A stretch of DNA of 64,000 bases from Diprion similis (Eukaryota > Arthropoda > Insecta > Hymenoptera > Diprionidae). Every line of letters begins with the position of its first letter. The stretch's first letter is position 1. Made by a program: the position numbers and the translations under genes. The notes under the pieces were generated by a model. That model made no database searches, was not told where the DNA came from, and saw only the letters and a program-made list of their open reading frames with translations. This document shows, piece by piece, positions 12,200-23,000 of the stretch. The stretch lies in the NCBI RefSeq assembly GCF_021155765.1, contig NC_060114.1, positions 2,914,001 to 2,978,000 of the forward strand, read 5' to 3'.

Positions 12200-13440
12200 T
12201 GGTAGACTAAAGGGATAGAAATGTGTACGCAGATGGTGTGTGTGTGTGTGCGTGCGAGAAGTTGGGTGGGCTGCAGCGAGTCCCTGTGTGTAATTCTGTG
12301 ATTAGTTCTTACTATCAAAATTATACATATTTCATCAAGTGAGTTATTTTGATCCCTGACATCCTACCTATAAAATTCGTGGTAAGACGAACACCTCAGA
12401 TCTTAGTAACGGTAACGATTTGTTGACTGGAATATTCCATTCTTGAAATTACTTTTTCAAAGGGTTATACATTATATATTTTATTTGATAAATAATCAAA
12501 TGTAACTAGAGTAAAGTCATCCATATTTATTTCTTTGCACTCTACCTGCTGGTTGTTGTGTTGAATGCTGATTTGCATTCTAACTCTCTCATCCATATTT
12601 ATATGTATGTATATTACAATTACTAAAGCTTAGAGTTGTACCATTCAAATAAGCCCGCCCCAGAACTTATTCGACCAGGTTATTGACCAAACAAATTCGA
12701 CCTCAGATCTGTACGTCGATAAGTTCCGCCGTGACCAAACCTGACACTCCTCCGTTGACTAGATAAGTACGAACACGCATTATTTCGAAAAGGGTGTGAA
12801 AGATACGTATTTTAGTTATAATTCGAAAAGCGTTCGGAATCAGCAGACCCTTTCGTCACGACGTATCTATATAAATAAAAAACTACGAAACCGCACAGGT
12901 CATCTGTTTTTAAATAAAAGAGGAGTGAGGCACAAAAAACGGAGAGCAAATTGTTATCAGAGGAAAATGACGAGACAGAATTATTGGCCATTTCTAGGAT
13001 AAGTTTTTATTTTATACGTCTATATTTATTTACTATTTATTTATTTATTTGTTTTTATTTTTACATCTACATTTATTTTATTATATACCTTTTTGTTTTT
13101 CTGTTTTAATTTATACATCTCTATTTATTTTATTTTACATTTTTGTTGTAACTTTACACCGTTTACACATTTTTATAAACACGTCATAAATAGAGATTTT
13201 AGCCATCAGTATTTATTTATTCATTTTTATGTTGTTTTTTTTTTTTATTCTTATTAATATTTAAATCAGTAAGGAGAGTTATCCGTTACAGAGTAAACAC
13301 TAGGATGATTAAAAAAAATGATTGTTGTTTTTGATTATTTAATTTTTTTATCAACCATTACATGGGTATTATTCATTTTTCACCAAATGTACACTAAAAA
13401 TAAGTCAATTTCTGAGCAGATCGGAGGCTTCGTTTAGATT
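12200..13440. other. Sequence interrupting the gag relic
   Basis: This separates the capsid and zinc-knuckle parts of the gypsy element, so it is probably a later insertion. It holds a (GT)n-rich tract at about 12233-12262 and T-rich, TATTTATTT-rich low-complexity sequence at 13010-13260. A 68-codon open frame at 12796-13002 is Lys/Arg-rich without a recognised domain. I could not find matching termini that define the insertion. Confidence 0.45.
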
Positions 13441-13479
13441 TGCCACCCCGGGTCTCGTGCGGAATTAGTCTGCCACTCT

Positions 13480-14440
13480 CCAAAGTGCAAGTGATAGTGC
13501 AAAGTTCCAATGCAAAAATTGCGGAACTCTTCATGGTGTACGAGAGTGTCCAGTATTTCAAAAAATTTGCAATAAATCTAAAAAATCCAACCACTTTGCA
13601 AAAATGTGCGGATCTAATTTTCAACGAAAAGTAAATAAGTTAGAATTTGAATCTGATCATGAATGTGACTCACTGATGGTGAAAGAAATTACTCTAATCA
13701 AACCTAAAATAAGTAGCTATAAGACTGTAAATCTGTAAATTCTTATAAGGATCACAAATGGTGGGAATTGATCTAGTTTTCTTGATCAGAAACCTGTGAA
13801 AATGTAGCTTGATAGTGCATAAAAAATAAAGATACTATCCCACAATTTATTCAAAATGCTATAATTTCAAGGCGAGTTAAAGCCAACTCAATTCAGATTA
13901 CAACCATGCTTCAGTATATTGTGCGCCAAGTGGGAGAACCGGGACTTTTTAGACCGAGTGCTGATATTTTCAGTAGGAGTTGTAGGGGAGTTCGCGCTCA
14001 CGAGCGTAGAAGTGAGCTTCTACTCCCTAGGGAGTAACAAGTGTGACGTCACCTAACTTCTACTCCCGCTCACGTAACCCGGGTCGAAAAGTGGTACTTC
14101 TCCCCCTCTCCACAGGCACGAAGAACTGCCCTAATCATGCCCGTGTTATATAAAGGTTCTTTATTATCAATCGTTGGCCAAGTTAACCTACATTGCAAGT
14201 ATGGAAGTAGAGAATCAAATGAAGATTTTGTCATAATTCAAGATGACAAAAACCCCATACTTTGTCTCAAGGCGTGTCTGAATTTAAATTTGGTGAAACG
14301 TGTGTTTCACGTTAACCAGTGCTTGCCTAAAGAGGAATTTATACATCAACATAGCAATGTTTTCACAGGTGTGGGGTGAGTGAAAGAGGAATGTATAATT
14401 GTAGTAGAGGAATCTGCGCAACCTGTAAATGATTGAAATA
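13480..14440 (+). pseudogene. Ty3/gypsy zinc-knuckle and protease-region relic
   Basis: Near 13505 a frame reads KFQCKNCGTLHGVRECPVFQ then NKSKKSNHFAKMC, a CxxC...H/C nucleocapsid knuckle in gypsy style. Downstream, QKPVKM-stop-LDSA resembles the start of the aspartic protease around its LDSG-like motif, here damaged by stops. After a palindromic GC-rich block (13980-14110), an open frame at 14137-14379 continues with ILCLKACLNLNLVKRVFHV and EEFIHQHSNVFTGVG, the linker between protease and reverse transcriptase. RT itself does not follow. Several stops and an internal insertion show that the copy is inactive. Confidence 0.7.
13985..14085. repeat. Palindromic insertion in the protease relic
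   Basis: Several overlapping inverted blocks occur here: TAGAAGTGAGCTTCTA, CTCCCTAGGGAG, and CGCTCACG/CTTCTACTCCC repeated outward. The block is more GC-rich than its surroundings and interrupts the protease-like reading. It is probably a small foldback element. Confidence 0.45.
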
Positions 14441-14449
14441 CCTGAGTAT

Positions 14450-16166
14450 ACTCACATCACGCCATTTAGCACTCAAAAATCCCTGACATAAGCAGGGCTA
14501 GTCGTAAATTGAGCAGTATGAAAGAGATAAAAGATTCCTAACAGTATTGAGGGCGCTGTCCCATATGGAATTCGTTCTGTACGAAAATCTAGTCATTTCT
14601 AAAAGCATTAATCAGTGGTGTTCCGGCTTCACTGGTTCCGGGTTACTTTTCTCCGGTTGTTTCATGATTCGGAATTTGTACCGACGGAACAAACGCTGGC
14701 AAATCGCAACCGTTGCTTTTGGCGCTACGTTTGAAATGCGCAGCTAATTTTGGGTGTCACTAGTTCCGGGTCCATGAACCGTTGACTGAGGATATGTAAT
14801 GAACTCTATAGAATACGGGTAAATTAGAGATCCAGAATATTGATCACCAACACAAGCATACCCTAACTGATCGTGACACACTGTGTCAGAATAAACGGAT
14901 GCAAAAACCGTTTTTTTGTTATTGTAGCTATTATACTTCAGTGATTGAAGATGTATGGGTCAATCGGAAGGCAGTTACACAGCCAAAGCAGAGAAAGGTT
15001 GTAAGCAAAAAATTGTGCCATCATGTAATATTGGTTTTTTAAACCGTAGCGTGCATAGTTTTGATTATATCTCTTGCCTTGCAGACGCGAGATGCACTCC
15101 GTCACTCCACCACTGTCCCTGAATACGCCAAGTTTTGCAGACGCAAGAAATGATTTCGTAGCTGCTTAACAGACGCAGGACATTAGTTCGTTGCTGATCC
15201 CTAGCTATTGTTTGATTCTACTGCAAATCATACACCTTCTTAGCTAGTAAAGAAGCAAATGTGTTTTCAACAAGGTTTAATCAAACCAAATTTACTCAGA
15301 TATTTTACAAAAACTTCGGCAACAAGGGTACCCATGCACATGCAAGAACATAAGTCGTGTAAACTAATAAACTAATGATAAGGCAAATTAAATATTAATT
15401 TAATTACGCTTCTAAATTTTGTATAAGTTAAGTTTTCGATTCTATTATTCAATCATTACAATTCTCTGCAAATATCTATTTCTATTTCTAGGCAAGTAAG
15501 CCGCTATGCTTTACTTGCGTATAATTTGATCTATATCGTCTATTCAGAAGGCGTTTTGCCTTTAATCTTTCATCAATCAAATGAATAATAAATTAAGGTA
15601 AATTGAGTGAGAGGAGCGCTATGCCATGCTCTGCTCCAAAATTGACATAAGTCAGTTGGGCACTATTCCATGGGTCTGATGATCAGCGTGTCTAAGGCAC
15701 TCGTATTTATATTGATGTCCAGCGGCAGGATCGACGTTTGAACGACGAAAAGATTAGTCACGGTGTTTGGTTCGTACGTCAGTGTGACCTGTCTGCTGTA
15801 TGCGTCTGATGCGTTGCGCCGAGTGCGCTGTTTGATCAGCTGTTATGTTGATTGCTCGATCCGTCAGCTGGACGGTCAAACACGTTACAGTATAAATAAA
15901 TAATCATATTACGTCAAGCACGACAGAAAGTTCACGAATTTAATCATTTTCATTTACTTTACAGAATAATTATATACTGATAAAATCTTAAATGATGGAT
16001 TCATATGTTGTAATCTCGATTTGAGACGCACTTCTTCCGTCAGACATGACGAAAAGTTTACGAATTCGAGTGTTTCCACTGAGTTTTCTGAATAATTAGA
16101 TACTGACAAGAACTAATCACAGTTTCATTTTTTCTTACTTCGATTTGATTATGCCCTTCTTACCAT
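14450..16166. other. Intergenic, no gene recognised
   Basis: Low-coding sequence. The phrase GCAGACGCRAG recurs near 15082, 15137 and 15170. A GC-richer block at 15640-15850 shows no open frame of interest. I see nothing else. Confidence 0.45.
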
Positions 16167-16433
16167 AGACTTATAGAGAAGATTGCGCGGTCCGTGCACT
16201 GAGCTGAAGCCCCACTTAAAAAGAGAACGCAAGAGTGGGAGCCGACCTCTCACTCTAATCGATGACTTAGCAAGGGAAATACCCAGCTTATACAAGTATA
16301 CCTCCCCGCTTGCCTTATTGTTTTTCCCGCCTAGCGGCTGCTCCCCAATCTTTCGACTGTGCATCAGAGAGGTCGACTCCCGCTGTAGCTTTCTCTTTTT
16401 AATTAGGGCTTCAGCTCGGTGCAGTATAAGTCT
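16167..16433. mobile_element. Foldback MITE with ~85-bp arms
   Basis: The element starts AGACTTATA and ends TATAAGTCT. Arms of about 85 bp are imperfect reverse complements, sharing GAGCTGAAGCCC, TTAAAAAGAGAA and CGACCTCTC in inverted order. It has no coding capacity of its own: the overlapping open frames on both strands are a by-product of the palindromic structure. A half copy of the same family lies at about 56035-56213. Confidence 0.7.
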
Positions 16434-17065
16434 GTCTTGTTACGCACACAAAGATGCATCTCACGGATACACTCTTCCGCCAACAATACGGAAAGCCTCT
16501 GATTGGTGCTGAAAAGTGACTAGATTTCCCCGCGGAACGAATTCGGACAGCACCCTAAACCGAATCGGTAGTCTGTAACTGAAATCATCATCTCAGTGCA
16601 AATTCGCTCAAACCTTGAGATGATCAGTCGTTCTGCGTCATCATTTGGCCCTGAACTCTCCGAAAGCTGTTGAGGATCTTGGGATATATTGCTGAGGAAT
16701 GGTAATTGGAGTAAAACTCTATCTTAAGAGTCACGTACGGAAAATATATTTGAAATAATTACATTCGTTCATGTTAGTAAGTATACAACAGAGGTAATGG
16801 AAATGTACTCGTGCAACATAAATATTGTCTCTGATTGCAAGCTTTGATACGTTAATCTATAATAACGCCAACTCTCATGTGATTTGCGAAAATGACCGTC
16901 ATTTTTGCATTACTGAAAAAAGTGAAATGTTCCGAGAGTCGCCGGGGTTACTTTACGCAATAAATATACAGCCAACATACATACTATTCAGTCACTTCGC
17001 TTATGAAGGTGATATTGAGATTGTAAAACTAAATTCTCGTTTGGTAATAAACAATGCGTATATAG
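16434..17065. other. 3' flank of the lectin gene
   Basis: No gene seen. The 3' UTR of the minus-strand lectin must begin here, just below 17066. I found no canonical AATAAA on the minus strand in the first few hundred bases. The 87-codon plus-strand frame at 16825-17088 overlaps the lectin end and is not supported. Confidence 0.4.
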
Positions 17066-20000
17066 TTAAACACGAAGATTGGGATTAATGAAGCGGACAT
17101 ATTTCAACAGTGAATCATTTTCTTCGCAAACCCAAGACTTCTTATGATGACATGCTACATCGTGCCAGTTCACTCCATCGTTGTAGAATTGATTTAATAT
17201 TGCCAAGCAGTTTTCAGGTGCTCCCCCTTGAATCGCCTCACGGTTGTCTGGTTGAGGTTTGCCAATTCTGTTGAGAAACAACTTGTACAATAAATATCCA
17301 ACAACAATAATTTTATGGCATCGTGTCACTAATTAATTAGTGCGTTCCGAAATTAGTTAGCAGTGCTAAAAACTCTCTACGATAGAGGCAGAGCTACTTA
17401 TGAACTCGGCAAAAGAGATAAAAAGGCTGTTGGCACCACTGAAAGCTATTATCAGTACGTACCCCAACTGTACCTACACCTGCTCTCCGCAGGCATAAAC
17501 AACACGTGCTTTTGTAAAAATTATACAAGAACATTTGACTCATCGTATAATCAAACATTTCCATGTCTACCTATGCGTGTAATTAATTGTTATTTTCGAA
17601 GAAAAAAGAATGAATAAGTGAATGAATAGTATACTGTAATTATTTTCACAATCAATTTTTTATAACATTTTGTTTTCGACCCGCAGGATTACTTTTGATA
17701 TCTACAGTTAGTATGAAACGGGAAAAAAATAACATGTTGATTTTATATCTGTAATCCATTATCTAATATTTGATACTGTTGATGGGTTTTCATCCCAATA
17801 ACATTTTCCAAGACTTACCCGCCACTTGGAGACCAGTCATTTTGATTGCGGTCAGTTGTTGGTGCCAGCTTTTGAAGTTCCGCAGTCCAGAACCATCCGT
17901 TAATATTTGGCGGCTGCAGATCAGGCCTGTCGCATCCTTTGAAGTCGCAAAGGCGTCCAGAAGTCCATATGTACTTAATGTTGTCTAAAATAAAATTGGA
18001 GGAAATGTAGTATTACTAGAAAAAATATTTGTCAGTTGTTAAAAATCCATTTTCTATGACATTCGGTAAATTCTTTTACTCTTTTTCTATTCTATCTCAT
18101 TTTAATCAGCGATTTTCATTTATTTCATGTAAACTCGATTTCATTTCACAATATAACTATGTAAAATTAAAACGCACTCTGCACAATGCGACTCTTGACG
18201 AACTCGTTTTCAGCAGATGTTTCCAGAGAAACTAGGTCCATACACCGTTGTCTACAGAAGTTCCTGCCAGCCAACCAATCGACTTCTTGACCAGCCGTTC
18301 GTGGATCTGCCCAGGAGAAATAGTATCCCTTTCCATTGAAGCGTTCGTGAATCGTCCCTAAAACGTAATTTTATTTCGTATGAAATCATTTGAATACTTT
18401 TTCCAAACACCTATCTCTTTCTATTCGCCGGTGACATTCTTCAAAGAATTTGATCAGAGTCTGTACTATACGTATGTCGATGGTTATTACAAAGTGTCAA
18501 AATTATCATAACTATAACATCGTGACATATGACTTTCTTACAATTTGAATATTCATAGTACATAGTATCACACTGAGGTATTCCATTTTTAAACTAATGT
18601 TGCGTATGGAAACTAAATAATTCATGCCTCATTCACCAACTAGTTAATAATATCCAAACACATTCTGTGTACAGTGATGTTAAATCAAAATTAAACCATA
18701 ATTCTTCTTTGTAAATTTAATACAGCGTATCCTATCTCGAATATATCGACTGGGGATCTTAAAAACTATATGGGCGCGTTACATAAATCTGTTTAAAAGT
18801 AAGAAAGTGTGTATTACGCAGTGTTAACCGCACAACGGAAAACGGAATGGAAATTATGGAAAATATGGAAATTAGGAAACATCATCCTATCCTGGATTCA
18901 GAAACGTGCGCATCTACCAGGGCATTGCAACGTGAGAAATGAAACGAACGTAAACGTCCCGTTACGAATGATGCGAATAATTTTACCGCACTTCCTTTAT
19001 TGGACCGCCTGAAAGAATGCCGATGTTTTCTATTATCATGACACACTTGCTTGAAATTCATGCCATTTCTGAACCGCAGTATCGTTCATAGGAGAACTTC
19101 CAGCCATTCATGACTCACACGAAAAGTTACGGCGCACGTCAGTGAAACTTCAACCGATTTTTATTAATCTTCCATTACAGGCACTTACTTGCCCAACGAA
19201 TTTCATCACGCGGCGAGCACTGTGCTGCTCATCATGGAGACTAGAGTAAAGGAGACCCATCTCTAATGGAGAGCATACGAAAAATGCATCTCCGAAAATT
19301 TCACGTTCAGCAGTTTGAAATTTCATCAAAAGCAGTGCCATTATCGTAAAGTTCGGAAGCGAAATTGGTAAGAATTAAGTATATATATATATGTAAAAAC
19401 ATCGATCGTGACCAAAGTAAAATTGCTTGTTGGATCTTTGCGATATCAGCGTTGTTCGGCGTCAGCCAACGCAAGCATTATTGTACGGATTTTTGATAAA
19501 TGATCGAATGTACAGAGATTGGACTTCTTTACTCTAGTCTCCATGCTACCCACATTAAATGAAATGCGACGTTGCCACACCATTACAGTGATGAAATATT
19601 TCTATCAAGTAGCTTGATTGTTTCTTTTGAAAATAAATATATCGAATATAATTATCTCTAACTAGTCCAGTCAATCCGAGCTGAAAATGGGGGTAATCGT
19701 ACATTTTAGGTAGGCGGCAATTTTGTTTTTTCTATCGTAGGGGGATCAGTCGTGAGTGTAAAATCGAATTTTCGGGACGGGGGATGTTGTTATTCGGCTG
19801 CCATCTTGAAATTAAGGGTGTAATTGGGTTAATAGTTCACCTGTGTAACTGTGAGGCTGACAAATACTCTGTGGAGAGAATTTTTGTAGCTTATACAATC
19901 ATCTATAACTTTTATATACAACTTTTTCGCCTAAGATCAATAATAACAAAGTTATGATCAGAAAAAGACGATGAATAAGGAGATGAGATACTTTAAGGTG

Positions 20001-23000
20001 AGGTATCTCTGAAATTTCAAAGCCTATTATATTTTTATAGAACATTTCCTAACCAACAATTTCGTTTATTTAGTTTTTTCATTCGGTTTGTTTGTATTTA
20101 TTTATCAGCGTCTCGGAAGGAGGTAAGTAGAAGGAAAGTTGATTTGTAGGTATTAAAAAATTGCTAATTTTAGTTCGAGTAGTACTTCATTTGATTATGA
20201 TATTACTATGTTTTAAACTATTATTTTCTGTGTTAGACAAAATAATAATAACAATGTACTGGCTATATATTCTAAATCAAAAGTGAGTCGTCGACAATAT
20301 TGAATACTTTATGATAAAATAAAAACCAAAAAATATCACCCACGATGTGGACGATAAAAAAGTTATGAATAAATTATATAAATATCTCTTTATTTGCCGT
20401 TTTTTTCTGCTCGTCACTTATACTAATTAATAATTGTTTACGTTACAAAAATACTTTCTGTTCAATTTCTGTCAGCCTCACGGTTACGGAAATGAATCTC
20501 AAAAACGAATTACACCTCTAATTTCAAGATGGCGGCCGAATGACAGTGAAAACTCGGCAGAATGACAATGAAAACTCGGTTTTACATTCACGGCTGATCC
20601 CCCTACGATGACAAGAAAAAATCGCTGCCCACTCAGTTATCGGCTGAGAGGTTCCGAGTAAAGTCTGGCAACGTGATGGCAAAAAATGAATCAACTCGCG
20701 TAACGAGTACTGGGCCGCTTTTTTCACGATCTCGATCAAAAAATTATTTTTAGAGCCGATAAATGAAGCATCAGTGTGGGTCAAGCCCTATGCGGTGACA
20801 TTACGGTCCCTTAAACAGGAAGCATGTAAAAAATACGAAAAATATTTGTACAATGTTGACCAGAAATTAAACTAACCCCTGCAACCCAAAATTATCTTAG
20901 ACTTAATTTGCCCGTTAACAAATTCCAAATTATATCAGAAATCAGACTATTAAATTCCAACAGCCGTAGAATGGTTCTGGCAGACATTAGATACATGTTA
21001 AACAAGATCCCACTCGCTCATTGAATGTAAAAAATACGCTCAGAAAAGGCGAGAACTAGAATTATCAAATCACAAAGAACGCCTAGACCTCTTCGCGCTG
21101 TTAGAAAATCCAAACCCCAAAGAGAACCGTAACTCCAATTGTAATACGTCTAAGAAGTGAAAGAATAAAGATTAGGGAAGGGTGGGGCAGAATGGCCCCC
21201 TCAAACATTTGGCCACAGATTTTTATTTTTGTTTTCTGATAAATTATCGTAAACTTGATATATTTACTTATTTCTAGGCCAATGTGAGATATCTGGGTTA
21301 TAATGGACCACCCAAAAAAATTAGGTAGAAGGTTTTTTTTTCTCATTTGTGTAAATTTAGAGTATTCATCTACTTAGGCTATTTCAGGCCAATTTACCAT
21401 ATCCTGGGGAGAATGGACCTTTAAAAAAAAATTGCTATGAAAAATATTTTTTACCATCTTTTAGAAGAGGGCCGTCGTGCCCCGGAAATTTTTTTTTTCA
21501 GAATTGTGGTAAATGTTTGGTGAATTTGTTCAAAGTAGAACAAAAATCAATTAATTTGATGGTAAAAGCCAAAAGTAATAACCGGCTTAGGTGGGCCATC
21601 GTGTTCATCGCTCTCCTGCATACATATATTGATGTAGTGCAGAACAATGTCTCAAATTTGTATTATTCAAAAAGCTCCTTACGTAACATTTTTTCTACAA
21701 GATATTGAATAAAATCCTTGACCTTTCTGATAGCATAAAAAACGAAAATTGGTACATAACGTATAATGTGATTACCTTTGCTTTGCAGCTAAAAAAAGTT
21801 TGATAACCTAGAAAAATGTTATTTTGGAACCGTTTTTCGTATTATGGATTTTAACACATTCATTACGTATTAATTTTTTTTATTTCCACTTGTTTCAACG
21901 ATTGAGTGGAATAATTAGGTGGTTATTCATTAGATATAAAATTGGATACTAGCTTTTTACTTCTCTACACTACCAGGAAACCTATGGAATCGTTTTAATA
22001 TTTTCTGAGAAAAATTATCTCGAAAAGAGCTTTTTGAAGTACACAAATTTTTCATGCGACTCAAGTCTCAAGTTCAAACAAACATGATCCAGTGACATTA
22101 TGGATTCAAGCAATTTAGACTGACAGAAAAATACTCGTTCCATAAAACTTTGTTGATGGTTGAAATTCCGTGTCAATCGAAAAAGCTGTAATTTCACTGA
22201 CGCGTCCATATAATCGCGGTTTCAGTAAGATTATTTCTTGTAGGCATAATTCATTATATCAAATAATTTACTCCAATGCAATGAACATCAAGAAACTTCA
22301 AGTGAATAAATATATCATTTACTCTTCACCACAAATTGTTGGAACAACTGTATAATGATTCATCATAGAACAGTAAAATTCTACTCTCAAAAGTGAAATC
22401 AGGGTCAGAAATCCAATTATGGTCTTGAGTTATTTCTACACACCTACAAATGTATTAGTCATGAAGCTCCGTTCCTCGAAATGTAGGTTAACTTTGGCTG
22501 TTGAATACTGAGAAAAAAATTCATTCGAAGTGATGAATTATTTACTTGTGAATATTTGTATTATTCCTATGCGCAGCCATAGAATTTCTAAGCTCAGCGA
22601 ACGTCACAAGAATTGCATGCGTCAGAAAATCTGAGCTTTATTGGTTACGAAAAATTGCTCAGAAATATAAAATACGTTTTACCAGCTATTGAGTACGTAC
22701 ATTCTCTCATTATACTGAACATAATTTTGGAAACCTAATACAAACAAGCCCATGAAATTATTATTGTAATTAAGAACGTCACATATTTTCGTCAGCTTAA
22801 AGAAAGTCTATCATCCATTTTGGGTCCCACCCTTTATCATTGCATGCACGTGCAATGGATCTGCCAATACCTCATAACCGCTTAAAAGTACAGCAATAAT
22901 TATTTCACGTTCTCGAATATATTTGTAGGTTATATTCGGGAAAGCTTTGGGGAAGAATTCACCCAAAAAATGGATATTCTCAAAAATAATGTACAGTTTG

